Of a stretch of 59,297 nt of DNA, positions 25,304-35,171 are shown one piece after another; the stretch's first letter is position 1; every line of letters starts with the position of its first letter. A program made the position numbers and the translations under genes. The DNA comes from Loki-b32 sp048941605 (GTDB lineage Archaea; Asgardarchaeota; Lokiarchaeia; Sigyniarchaeales; SOKP01). Under the pieces are notes generated by a model. That model worked only from the letters and a program-made list of their open reading frames with translations. It did not search any database and was not told the origin of the DNA. The stretch is from the NCBI GenBank assembly GCA_048941605.1, contig JBHLNL010000005.1:1-59297 (forward strand), written 5' to 3'.

Positions 25304-27500
25304 ATGGTTGTAATTAAAAATCTAATAGATTCACAATTTTTAACTGAAGCTTTGGGTTTAGGGTCTAATATTTATCTGCAATCTATAAAAATACTTGAAG
25401 AAAACTCTAAAAACAATCAATTATATGAGGAAAGCTATCTAGATTGGAAAAANNNNNNNNNNTTTTACCAATCTTTATGGATATGAAATTACATCTGATC
25501 TATTCCTAAAACACACTTATTTTGCCCATATACTGAAAATAATTGTAATTTCTAAATTAGATATTGGAAAAGACCTTGATTTTGAAGATATATTTGATAT
25601 TTACTGTAAAAATAATATAAATGAAATTTTTGAAAGTGATTACTTTTTTTGGACACGATTTGATAAAAGCTTATTTAGAAAAATCTATAATAATTTTCAG
25701 GGTGCAAAATTTGTCGAGGAAGACTTATTTAGTATAATATACCAACAAATTTTTCTTCCTGAAACTAGACATAGAATAGGAGAATTCTTTACCCCTTCAA
25801 ATTTAGCTCAAAAAATGGTTGAAGATGTTTATAGAGTTGGATTGAGAGTTCTCGATCCTTCCTGTGGCTCCGGAAATTTTATAATTAATATTATTGTTAG
25901 GATAATTGAATCTAAAGAGTCAATAAAATCTAAAAGTAAAGCTATTTCTAACGTTTTTGGTTTTGATGTTAACCCATTAGCTGTTATGACTGTAAAGGTT
26001 AATATGTTGTTATTACTCCTTAAATATTTTAATAAAGATATCAATATAATCTCAAATTTTAATATTTTTCTTATCGATTCTTTATTTCCTGAACTTTATG
26101 AATCAAGATATAGTATTCAATTACGTAATTTGTACAATTCGTTCGATTTAGTTATTGGGAATCCTCCATGGTTAACATATAAGGACTTGAATAGTAAAAC
26201 TTATCAAAACAAAATTCGAAATTTAGCAAAAATTTTGCAAATCAAACCGCCAAGTCAATATATTACTCATATAGAATTAGCCGCGATTTTCTTTTATGCC
26301 ATTCCTTCACAATTTTTAAAACAATATGGTACAATATTTTTTGTAATGCCAAAAAGTGTATTAAACGGAGATCATTGTTATAAATTTAGAGCTTTTTCTA
26401 TCTTTAATAACAATTTAGAGATATGGGATTTTCCTAAAAATTATTTCTTTAATGTGCACCATATCTGCTTGAAAGCAGAATATATTGGAATTGAAAATCA
26501 AATCTCAATTTATAAGAAATATCCTATTAAAACTAAGATTTTTAATAATGAATTCAAAATGAAAAAGAAAACAAACTATTCTAGCTTAAAAATAGAGGAT
26601 GATGGGGCAAAATTAATATTACCTGAACTAGAATTTAAATTATTGAATAATACAAAAAACAGCCCATATAAGGATAAATTTTTTCAAGGAGCTACATTAG
26701 TTCCTCGAAGTTTAGTATTTTTTAAAATCGAAGAAAAGAGAAATGGGTCTCTAATTATATCATCTGATTTAGATATACTATCAAGGGCAAAAAAAAAATG
26801 GAAATATCAATTTTCCAGAAAAGAAATTGAAAAAGAGTTCAAGTTTAAGACATTTTTAAATAAAGATTTAATACCCTTCTTTATAAAAGCACAAAAGAAC
26901 GTATTTCTCCCTGTTAATGATCAATTTGAATATGACAATCAATTTTTAAAAAAATTTCAAAAAACTTCTGAATTTTATAAAGAAATAAACACCTTTTATC
27001 AGAAACACAAAAAAGAAACAAGCAATATTAACACTCTATTTTCGAATTTAAATTATTGGAATAAATTGAAGAAACAAATAAATAATAAGTCTTATCTTGT
27101 AGTATATAACGCGAGTGGATCTAGTTTAAAAGCTGCTGTGGTAAATAATGAAAAGCAAAGAGTTATAATTGGATCTGAGAATTACTATTATTCTACCAAT
27201 TCTCAAAACGAAGCTTATTACTTATCAGCAATTTTAAATTCACTTATCTTATCAAAAAACATTAAAATTATTAAAAGCTCAAGGCATATTCATAAAAGAC
27301 CATTTATGTTTCCTATTCCTATTTATGATGAAAACAATATTTTACATTTAGAATTAGCCAGAAAAGGGAAGAAATGTGAAAATGTGGTTCAAGATTTGTA
27401 TTTAAATAATCCTAGAATAAATTCTGAAAAAGTTAGAATATTCATCAATCAGAGACTATTAAAATTAGATAAAATGACTAGAGATGTTGTTTTTAATTAA
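25304..27500 (+). CDS. N6-adenine DNA methyltransferase, interrupted by assembly gap
   Basis: The frame from ATG 25304 runs into ten Ns (25453-25462). After the gap the gene continues in another frame from about 25464 through HRIGEFFTPSNLA (near 25770-25808) to the stop at 27500. The N count therefore does not reflect real spacing. Motif I is LDPSCGSGNF and motif IV is GNPPW, the N6-adenine type. A target-recognition-like region follows (about 27000-27400). It resembles Eco57I/type IIG or class N12 methylases. No restriction nuclease gene is adjacent. It could be an orphan methyltransferase or the modification half of a system outside the window. Confidence 0.82.
25453..25462. other. Assembly gap (10 N)
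   Basis: Ten undetermined bases, the usual placeholder for a scaffold join of unknown size. They lie within the methyltransferase gene and break its frame artificially. Confidence 0.98.
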
Positions 27501-27590
27501 TTACTTCAAATCAAAAACTTTATTTTGCTTAAATTATATTAGTTAATTGACGAAGAGCGTAAAAAAGAAAGTTATTAGTGAAAATTAAAA

Positions 27591-28739
27591 TTGAATTTTG
27601 AAGATTTAGGAATTAGTGAGAGCAATACTCTCGCTTTAAAAAGACAAAATATTTATAATCCTACCCCTGTACAAAAAAAAGCGATTCCTCTAATTATAAA
27701 TGGTCATCATTTGATGACTCAATCCAAAACAGGCTCTGGAAAGACCTTAGCATTTGTTTTACCCATTATTGAGCAATTGCACTACAAAAATAATGAAGCA
27801 TTAATTTTAGCTCCCACACGTGAGCTTGCAAAACAAACCAATAAAGTCATCAAGGATTTAGGAAACGGTAAACTCAAATCGATGACTATTTATGGAGGCG
27901 TTTCAATAAATAATCAGATAAATAAAATTGAACATGGTGTGAATATAATTGTTGGAACACCAGGTAGAATCATAGATCTTTATAAAAGAAACAAGTTATC
28001 CTTCGGAAACATTCGTTTCGTTGTTTTAGATGAAGCTGATAGGCTTTGGGATATGGGATTCGCTCCTGATGTCAAATATATTCTCAGTAAAATCCGTACT
28101 GATTATCAATTTATGTTATTTTCAGCAACATTAGATTATGATATGAGGAAACTCGTTAAAAAATATACTAAGAATAAATTTGAATTTTTAAATCTTAGCA
28201 GGGATAATTTAACTGTTGGAAATACAACTCAAGTGTACTATTTAATCGAACGATTTGAAGAAAAATTCAATACGTTTATTCAAATATTAAAGATTGAAAA
28301 ACCTAAACATGTATTAGTGTTTGTAAACACAAAAAAAACAGCTTCTTGGTTAGAAAAGAAATTAAAATCATATAAAAGTACTAATTTCAAAGTAGGTGTT
28401 ATCTCAGGGAACTTATCGCAATTTCAAAGAGAGAAAATTCTAACTGATTTTAGAAAACGCAACGTTAATTTACTTATTGCTACTGATGTAGCAGCTAGAG
28501 GACTTGATATAGATAATGTCTCTCACGTGATAAATTATGATATACCAAAGTTTCCGGAAAATTATATACATCGGATAGGTCGTACATCGAGAATGAACAA
28601 AAAAGGAGTTGCAATAACTCTTTGTTTAAAAGATGAATATGAATATTTATGTCATATTGAAGGTTTAATTGATAAAGAAATTCAATTGAGAACGATACAA
28701 AAAGAAGAAAGGAAGTATTATCACAATCCTTTTTATTAA
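27591..28739 (+). CDS. DEAD-box RNA helicase
   Basis: The product has 382 residues, close to a minimal two-domain DEAD-box helicase. Motifs in order are the Q motif NPTPVQKKAIP, SKTGSGKT, PTRELA, TPGR, DEAD, SAT, then ATDVAARGLDIDNV and HRIGRTSR. It unwinds or remodels RNA with ATP. There is no C-terminal RNA-binding extension. Start is TTG. The gene converges on the 887-residue protein with only 8 bases between stops. Confidence 0.95.
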   Translation: MNFEDLGISESNTLALKRQNIYNPTPVQKKAIPLIINGHHLMTQSKTGSGKTLAFVLPIIEQLHYKNNEALILAPTRELAKQTNKVIKDLGNGKLKSMTIYGGVSINNQINKIEHGVNIIVGTPGRIIDLYKRNKLSFGNIRFVVLDEADRLWDMGFAPDVKYILSKIRTDYQFMLFSATLDYDMRKLVKKYTKNKFEFLNLSRDNLTVGNTTQVYYLIERFEEKFNTFIQILKIEKPKHVLVFVNTKKTASWLEKKLKSYKSTNFKVGVISGNLSQFQREKILTDFRKRNVNLLIATDVAARGLDIDNVSHVINYDIPKFPENYIHRIGRTSRMNKKGVAITLCLKDEYEYLCHIEGLIDKEIQLRTIQKEERKYYHNPFY

Positions 28740-28747
28740 GGATGGTA

Positions 28748-31411
28748 TTAAGAAAATTGTTCTTTCCATTTTAAAAACTCTAATTGAAAGTCGTCTTTAT
28801 CTTCACTCTCAAGGGGACCTTTAATCTTTTTGAGTTTACTTATCCAATTTTTTACATCTTTAAGGACCATTGAATACCCTTCAGTTTCTAAAATAATATC
28901 AACAATATTTTGCATTAATTTACTTATTTCATTCCCACTTAACTCGTTTATTTGGGTTTGGATTTTATTAAACAACTCTTTCATTTCTGTTTTGGGATCA
29001 AAACTAGTCAGATCGTCATTGGATGAAGATTCTTCTCCAGTTCCAAATTGCGATTGAGATAACCCAGGGCTAATATATTCCTCTTCGAAAATTGAAGAAA
29101 CACTATCGTGTGTTGGAGTTTCACTAGATTCAGAAGAGTCTTCTTTGAGTGGTTCTTTAGAAAGAGTTTTTTGATGTAAAATCCCATATTTCCAACTTAA
29201 AAGATCTTCCTTAATTTTTTCTTTAAATGGTTCTTCTAGTGTCTTATCAACAGTACGTAATGTATTTTTCCATTCAATAATACTTGAGAATCCTTGCAAT
29301 TTCAATATTACTTCAATAAATTTATCAATTTGTTCACCAATCTCCACTCCTTTAAGTTCATTAATTTTTTCAAGGAATAATTCAAACAAATTATCAACTT
29401 TATTTGGATCGAGTGGTTCAATCTCAGGGGGCTCTATATCTCTTTCTAATTCGCTTTCAATTTTTTCCTCCAAAATTGGGGGTCTGAATTCAGGTGGATA
29501 AACTAATTCAATTGATGAGAATTTTTTATTTAATTTATTAAGCTCATTAATGATATAATCTTTCATTTCATCATTTAGAGGTTGATAAAGTCTTTCTAAT
29601 TTACCTATTAGTAATTTAAGTTCTAAAATGTCAAGAGAAATTCCATCCTTTTCAAATACAACATCTAATAGATTCTTTAACCTCTTTGCTATTTTTTTAC
29701 CCGAGTAATCATTGATATTTTCAATAACTTCATTAAAACCTTGATAAATTTCAATTTCATTAGTGAATTTTGCTTTATTTCTATTTTCAGTGATTATAGG
29801 TGATATTACCTCTATTAAAGGTTCATAAGAAGTAAAAAAACCACTTATTTCAAAATTAGTCTTATTATTAGATTTTTGATGAACTCCAAAAACCAAATAA
29901 TTTTCATCACCTTTAATAGCTATGATATTATTGCTTCTTAGATATTTATATTCTATATTACCCTTTTTAATGATAGCACGTGCATATTGGTTTTCATGAG
30001 GATCTGATGAAATAATAGTTACATTCAATCCATTCGCCTTAGATTCTTTACTATTGATCTTTGTTTGTAGTTCCTCAACTACTTCTTGTTCTGGTTTTCG
30101 TTCTTTCTTCTCAACCTTTAAATAATCCTTTTTCCATTTTTCGATATCTTCTAAAATTAAAAATTGAGTATTTGAATCTAGATGTTTTCTTATAACTAAA
30201 AGCCTGTTCAACCATCCCTGAATGTTCTCTATAACAATAGATTCTGGTTTTACATCAGAGATTAATGCTAGAATGTCAGCAACATCATGGCTTAGTTCAA
30301 AACCTTTCAATTCAGCCACTTTTTTTGATGTAAATTCAAGTTTTTCTTCAATCTCTTTTTTTTGTCCCTTTGTTATTGTTTGTTTGCTAAGGACTGGTTT
30401 TTTAGATATAGTTTTTTTAACCTTTAAGTCTTGTTTTAAATCTTCTGAATAGTCTAAATCAAATTTCTCTAATGGGATATAATTATCAATATGAGGAACA
30501 ATAATTATGAGTTCATTCGTACATTGATCTAATAATATAGAAATTATTTCATTAATCTTTTCAACGCTATTAATAGCCCAAAATTTATTCATTGGAGCCT
30601 TATTTAAATCAATGTAATTTGCAAGGATATCATACAATAACTTTTCAATATCTTGAATTTTGTTAGAAGAAAACTCACCACCTCCAACAGATAATTCCTG
30701 AAATCTTTTTTCAAGTAATTCTCCTAACCGTCTGATGAATTTTTTAAATGCCTCAACTTGTTGTGGTTTTTCTGGAGAAAAAATTTCATTTACAATTTCT
30801 TTAAATTGTGCAAACATGTTTGTAGCAATTTCTTCTGAATCAGAAATCTTTTTTTCAATTAAATTGATAAGTTTACTAAAATCACGAGCATCAACTGCAG
30901 ATTGCATTCTTAATGGTGCAATTAAACCAATAACATCATTTAATATTACACGGGCAAATTTCTTTATATTTTCTTCAACCTCGGATAAGATCTCAATGGT
31001 TTGACCAGAATTATTTTGAGAACTAAGCGTATCAATCAATTCTCCGCTTATATTCTCCAAATCTTGGTATAGCATCTCTTGAAATCTTCCTAGCTGAGGA
31101 TTATTTTTTGATTCTCTAGTTTTTTTCGCATCAGGTGATTCATCTATTTCACTTATGATATTCAGCATTGCTGAAAATGGTGGAATAACTATATAATGTT
31201 GTATTAAGTCTGAGTATTTTGGATTAATAGGCAAGATTAATTTTTTTTTAATGAGATCTTCAAGAATTTGCTTTACTTCTTCTTTTGAAACATCTGGTAT
31301 AATCTTTTGGATTTCACTAAACGTATATGGATATTTACCTAAGCTTTCAAGATAAATCTTGATAGAATTATCTGAAAGATCAAATAATTTTAACAGATTT
31401 TTCAATTTCAA
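28748..31411 (-). CDS. TrmB-like wHTH/PLD-like protein with four helical repeats
   Basis: The product has 887 residues. The N-terminal 60 residues are a TrmB-type winged helix (LSDNSIKIYLESLGKYPYTF...VKQILEDLIKKKLI). A helical region follows (about 100-290). PLD-like strands appear at about 300-315 (ELIIIVPHIDN) and again at about 460-545 (LNVTIISSD, ENYLVFGV). A 75-residue helical unit lies between them (about 350-430), and three more copies at about 551-625, 670-740 and 808-885. Each has a hydrophobic-G-x-E-hydrophobic step (LKGFEL, YSGKKI, LKGVEI, LSGNEI) and a late W/L-x-K. It is a single very long regulator-like or adaptor protein; DNA binding is possible through the N-terminus. Confidence 0.72.
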   Translation of the reverse strand: MKLKNLLKLFDLSDNSIKIYLESLGKYPYTFSEIQKIIPDVSKEEVKQILEDLIKKKLILPINPKYSDLIQHYIVIPPFSAMLNIISEIDESPDAKKTRESKNNPQLGRFQEMLYQDLENISGELIDTLSSQNNSGQTIEILSEVEENIKKFARVILNDVIGLIAPLRMQSAVDARDFSKLINLIEKKISDSEEIATNMFAQFKEIVNEIFSPEKPQQVEAFKKFIRRLGELLEKRFQELSVGGGEFSSNKIQDIEKLLYDILANYIDLNKAPMNKFWAINSVEKINEIISILLDQCTNELIIIVPHIDNYIPLEKFDLDYSEDLKQDLKVKKTISKKPVLSKQTITKGQKKEIEEKLEFTSKKVAELKGFELSHDVADILALISDVKPESIVIENIQGWLNRLLVIRKHLDSNTQFLILEDIEKWKKDYLKVEKKERKPEQEVVEELQTKINSKESKANGLNVTIISSDPHENQYARAIIKKGNIEYKYLRSNNIIAIKGDENYLVFGVHQKSNNKTNFEISGFFTSYEPLIEVISPIITENRNKAKFTNEIEIYQGFNEVIENINDYSGKKIAKRLKNLLDVVFEKDGISLDILELKLLIGKLERLYQPLNDEMKDYIINELNKLNKKFSSIELVYPPEFRPPILEEKIESELERDIEPPEIEPLDPNKVDNLFELFLEKINELKGVEIGEQIDKFIEVILKLQGFSSIIEWKNTLRTVDKTLEEPFKEKIKEDLLSWKYGILHQKTLSKEPLKEDSSESSETPTHDSVSSIFEEEYISPGLSQSQFGTGEESSSNDDLTSFDPKTEMKELFNKIQTQINELSGNEISKLMQNIVDIILETEGYSMVLKDVKNWISKLKKIKGPLESEDKDDFQLEFLKWKEQFS

Positions 31412-31658
31412 AACCTAAATTTGCTATTTAAGAATTTGAATTTAATTTTCTTATAATATCATGAAAGAACTTACTTTTTAATATTCTGAAAAAGGAAAAT
31501 CAAATGACTCTGATTAATATCGTTTATCTTCGTTTGCCTTTCTTTATTATTAAGGAATATATAATTATCTTAAAGATAACATGTAAATGCATTTATAAAT
31601 CAAAATATATTATTGAACAATAAGACAAAAACTAAATTCAAATTATCAATTAATATAT

Positions 31659-32411
31659 GTGTTAGAAAATATGGAAGAAAGTAGAGATTATTTTTGGGCA
31701 GCGCCTCTAATTGCTGGGATCCTTACTTTTATATCAATTTTTACTCCAGCGTTTTATGCTAGTCAACTTACGGTTCAAGAATATTATTGGATGTGGGGGT
31801 TAGCCTATATTCTTATTAGCGGGTATAACCCGACAACATTATTTATTCTCTCAGAACAACCCATTGCCTATACACTACCAATATTTCTAACGGGGTTTAT
31901 TCCATTTATTATGATACTACTAGGGTCATTATCCTTGCTTTTTAAGGCATATACTGTAAGAAAGGGTAGACTAAGTGCAAAAGATTCTGCAAATTCTTGG
32001 ATTGCAATAGGTATTATAATGATTATAGGAACAATAATTTACATCATAGGTATAGATATTACTATGATGAATTACGTTGAATATCAATTACTTCAAATAA
32101 TTCCCCCACCTATAATATTACCAAATTTTTGGGATGTTTATAGCCCAAGTTTCGCAATTATAGCCCCATTTATAGGAGCAGCGATATGTATTATTGGAGC
32201 AATTGCTAGTAAGGCTAGTAAACCAAGAGAAGTTATTTTACCTGAGAAAAAAGAATTTATGAAATATGAAAAAATAGTTATCTCCTCAGGTGAAACGGAA
32301 ACATTTAAATTCTGTTCGAATTGTGGCTATCAAATTTATAGGCAGGAACAACGCTTTTGTACGAATTGCGGATTTGAACTTAAGGGTATACCAATGACAC
32401 AATATCCCTAA
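31659..32411 (+). CDS. Four-helix membrane protein with C-terminal zinc ribbon
   Basis: The product has 250 residues with a GTG start. Four membrane segments (about 15-36, 66-90, 108-128, 163-187) are followed by a cytosolic tail bearing a zinc ribbon CSNCGYQ...FCTNCG at about 222-242. No transport or enzyme motif is seen. It precedes the MglA-like GTPase gene on the same strand. It is the third zinc-ribbon membrane protein in the window. Confidence 0.68.
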   Translation: MLENMEESRDYFWAAPLIAGILTFISIFTPAFYASQLTVQEYYWMWGLAYILISGYNPTTLFILSEQPIAYTLPIFLTGFIPFIMILLGSLSLLFKAYTVRKGRLSAKDSANSWIAIGIIMIIGTIIYIIGIDITMMNYVEYQLLQIIPPPIILPNFWDVYSPSFAIIAPFIGAAICIIGAIASKASKPREVILPEKKEFMKYEKIVISSGETETFKFCSNCGYQIYRQEQRFCTNCGFELKGIPMTQYP

Positions 32412-32599
32412 AAAAATTCTTTTTCTTTTTAGAATATAATATTTAGATATTAGCACTAAATACATATAGGAAATACTACTTTCAATACTTAAAAATCGCA
32501 AAACTTTTCTTTTGCAAATTTTTATATTACAAGAGTTTTATAGAATTAATAAGATTTAATTTAAAATTATTCAATATTTAAAAGCGAGGTTTGATATAA

Positions 32600-33214
32600 T
32601 TGCCAAGTCGCCGAGGAGATGGGACCCTTGTGTTTAAAATCTGCTTCTATGGACCAAGTTTAGGCGGAAAAACAACAGCGCTCGATTGGGTCTATAAAAA
32701 AGAAGGTCTAGCTACGGGAGATATGCAACAGATACAAGATCCAACTGGACGTACACTCTTTTTCGATCGTGTTGTTGCAAGAGTTTCAAATGTTGTTTTT
32801 CAAGTGTATACAGTTGCTGGTCAAAGACGTCACAAATTCCAACGTCAAACAGTTCTTAAAGGTACAGACGCCGTAATTTTTACTTGGGATTCGTTAATAG
32901 ACCAATGGAGTGAGAATATTTGGAGTTTAAAAGAACTACTCAGATTTTATGGAGATAAATTAATACCACCAGAAGCTTTCGCGCCACCAGAAGTACCTAC
33001 AGTAGTTTTAGCTAATAAACGCGATTTAGAGGATATTGTAGAAATCTCTAAAATACGTCAAGCTCTTGATACAGCAAAATTAAATCATGTGCTTATTTAT
33101 GAGACAATTGCTATTCAAGGAGTAAATGTTAAAAGGGCTTTTGTATATGCAGCTCGTCAAGCAGTTCTTAATCATTACAAGAAACTTTCTGGAAAGACAA
33201 TGGAAACTGCTTAA
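32600..33214 (+). CDS. MglA/Arf-like small GTPase
   Basis: The product has 204 residues with a TTG start. G1 is GPSLGGKTT. The switch I region with GRTLFFDRVV and switch II with YTVAGQRRHKFQRQTVLKGTDAVIF closely match bacterial and archaeal MglA proteins, where the G3 motif is TVPGQ rather than DTAGQ. G4 is NKRD. The C-terminus has no prenylation motif. MglA-type GTPases set polarity with roadblock partners (MglB); two roadblock genes are in the window (16334 and 50788) but neither is adjacent. Asgard archaea carry many such GTPases. Confidence 0.88.
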   Translation: MPSRRGDGTLVFKICFYGPSLGGKTTALDWVYKKEGLATGDMQQIQDPTGRTLFFDRVVARVSNVVFQVYTVAGQRRHKFQRQTVLKGTDAVIFTWDSLIDQWSENIWSLKELLRFYGDKLIPPEAFAPPEVPTVVLANKRDLEDIVEISKIRQALDTAKLNHVLIYETIAIQGVNVKRAFVYAARQAVLNHYKKLSGKTMETA

Positions 33215-33224
33215 TCAATTTTTT

Positions 33225-33659
33225 CTATATATTTTTGAAATTCTTTTTATTGGCTCTTTTGATCATTAATTCTTTGTGTAAATCCTCGCACTTTTTATAC
33301 CATAGAATTTCATATTCTTTTTGATCAATAACTCGATCCATTAAATCCTTAATAGAATATATGCCTTCATCAGTGCACCATTTTATACAAATTTGATACA
33401 GCTCCCAGTCTAATTCTTCATCTTCCCAAATTACTGGAATTTTCGTAAAACCTGCTTGGTATGCTGCAAATGCCCTTGTATGGCCATCAGTATAAAATAT
33501 GATATTCTTTATTTTTTTGATGGGTATAACTTCTATCGTCGAGATATCTCTAGGATTAAGCTTTTCCTTAACTTTTGCGAGCTTCTTTTTACTTATATAT
33601 AGTTGACTGGGTTGAATATTTTTAAGTTCCATTTCAAAGAATTTCTTCTTCAAATTCAT
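33225..33659 (-). CDS. ParB/sulfiredoxin-like domain protein
   Basis: The product has 144 residues. The pattern ELKNIQPSQLYISKKKL followed by IEVIPIKKI and YTDGHTRAFAAYQAG fits the ParB-N/Srx nucleotide-binding fold, with DGHTR in the place of the ParB GxRR motif. A helical C-terminus lacks the helix-turn-helix of a chromosomal ParB. Related proteins include CTPases, sulfiredoxin and serine kinases, so the activity is uncertain. It is 19 bases downstream of the phosphoesterase gene and probably in its operon. Confidence 0.68.
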   Translation of the reverse strand: MNLKKKFFEMELKNIQPSQLYISKKKLAKVKEKLNPRDISTIEVIPIKKIKNIIFYTDGHTRAFAAYQAGFTKIPVIWEDEELDWELYQICIKWCTDEGIYSIKDLMDRVIDQKEYEILWYKKCEDLHKELMIKRANKKNFKNI

Positions 33660-33678
33660 GCTCTAAAAAAACTTTTTA

Positions 33679-34209
33679 CTATAAATAAATAATTATTGGC
33701 TCAATTTTTTCTTGAGATATTTTTAGATATCCATAAGAATTAATATCAGTGAATCTTTTATCAGTGGGGGAACCTGGACTAATATATAATTTTCCATCTC
33801 TCCCTTTTTCATTGAAAGGTCGATGAGCATGGCCAAAAATAATGATATCATATTTAGACAAATCAAATCTTCTGTTAATGCGTTTAATGATGTTACCAGG
33901 TCCACCCTCACCGTGAGTCATAAAAATTTTATGTCCAAATAAATTTAATTCCATTTTTTCAGGTAATTCTTTCGATATTTTTGAGTTGTCCATATTTCCA
34001 ACAATGCCAATAACTTTTTCCTTACCAAAAATATCTTTAAGCTTTTCATATACATTATAGCTTGTATAATCTCCCACATGAAATAAATAATCAATTTTCT
34101 TTTTTTTAAAATCATCTATTATGTTTTGTGGGATATTTATCTCTTGAGAATGTATATGGGTATCTCCAATAAGTCCAATTAATAACTCCTTTTTATTGGT
34201 CTTGATCAC
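33679..34209 (-). CDS. YfcE/MJ0936-type metallophosphoesterase
   Basis: The product has 176 residues. The metal-binding series is complete: GDTHIH, HVGDYTS, GNMDN, THGEGG and FGHAHRPF. Small archaeal enzymes of this family hydrolyse phosphodiesters with Mn or Ni. Its start overlaps the end of the GIFT-domain gene by 17 bases, so the two are translated together. Confidence 0.9.
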   Translation of the reverse strand: MIKTNKKELLIGLIGDTHIHSQEINIPQNIIDDFKKKKIDYLFHVGDYTSYNVYEKLKDIFGKEKVIGIVGNMDNSKISKELPEKMELNLFGHKIFMTHGEGGPGNIIKRINRRFDLSKYDIIIFGHAHRPFNEKGRDGKLYISPGSPTDKRFTDINSYGYLKISQEKIEPIIIYL

Positions 34210-35116
34210 TTTTCTCAGCTTCCTTTAATCTAATTTTTGTCACCTTTAAAGCAAAGTTAATTATTTCATCCATGTTTTTCCATTTTCCTTTATTTAACAT
34301 TTCTTTTATCCAATAAAATATATCTTGCTCAATGGCAACTGTTGCATATACAGGTTTTAATAAGCGCTCCTCGTCTGAATTTGCTTTATTTAATAACCAG
34401 GAAATCATATTTGTCACTAGTTTAAAATTTTCAGCCGACCTTATGCCATATGATTTGTTTAAACTTGAAAATATAGAAAGATTTCCTATAGCAATCATTT
34501 TTCCTAAATCATAGTGTGTAGCACCTATGATTGGAAGTTGTTGTTCTGATTCATCCTGCCAATCATCCCCAGTATAGTATCTATGCCATGATGTTTTTTC
34601 AGAGGAATAGGCGATACTACTAACATCAATTTTATCATTTTCAATAGAGTTATCGATTGTTAAAGTACATCCATTTGAATGGATGATTTTAGAAATATCC
34701 CTTGTAATAAAGTGCTTTTTAAAATCCTGTATAATTGGATGAGAATTTTTTTTTATAAAAAATTTATTGTCATATAAACGATCTGAATTAAATTTTATAC
34801 CAAAATTTTGAGTTAATTTAGAAAGGTTGTTTTTGTTCTCATAATCTCCACCACCATCATTGATTATGAGAATACTTCCACCATCCTTTACATAATTAAC
34901 TAAATCTTTAATTTCATCATCATCCAAATCAGGACCTAGGGTTGGTACCCCAATTATGAACAGATCATATTTCTTAAGCTTCTCATAAGTTATACCAGCT
35001 TCGATTTTCCCTAATTTGAAATCTGAGTCGAAGAGATATTGGATAAAGTCTGTAAAAGCATTGTTTTCAACTGTTAATTTGTTATTATGTGAGTGATCAA
35101 ATCCAATTGTTGTCAT
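34193..35116 (-). CDS. GIFT (IFT52/GldG-like) domain protein
   Basis: The product has 307 residues. The first 250 residues fit a GIFT/DUF4350-type domain: FDHSHNNKL start, YDLFIIGVPTLGPDLDDDEI, YVKDGGSILIINDGGGD, NFGIKF, and GKMIAIGNLSIFSS. GIFT domains occur in eukaryotic IFT52 and bacterial GldG and are thought to bind sugar or nucleotide-like ligands. The C-terminal 50 residues are helical. It is not an IFT52 orthologue by length. Coupling to a phosphoesterase and proximity to a carboxypeptidase are the only functional hints. Confidence 0.75.
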   Translation of the reverse strand: MTTIGFDHSHNNKLTVENNAFTDFIQYLFDSDFKLGKIEAGITYEKLKKYDLFIIGVPTLGPDLDDDEIKDLVNYVKDGGSILIINDGGGDYENKNNLSKLTQNFGIKFNSDRLYDNKFFIKKNSHPIIQDFKKHFITRDISKIIHSNGCTLTIDNSIENDKIDVSSIAYSSEKTSWHRYYTGDDWQDESEQQLPIIGATHYDLGKMIAIGNLSIFSSLNKSYGIRSAENFKLVTNMISWLLNKANSDEERLLKPVYATVAIEQDIFYWIKEMLNKGKWKNMDEIINFALKVTKIRLKEAEKSDQDQ

Positions 35117-35171
35117 AATTAATATACCTATTGATTTACTATTTAATTTATATTGTTATTTATTTTTACTA

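Noticed and set aside
25304..25486. 60-residue independent protein before the assembly gap
   Set aside because: It is the 5' end of the methyltransferase, and the last residues are an artefact of reading through Ns.
28830..31004. Plus-strand ORFs of 75-89 codons over the 887-residue gene
   Set aside because: They are low-complexity shadows of a clearly coding opposite strand.
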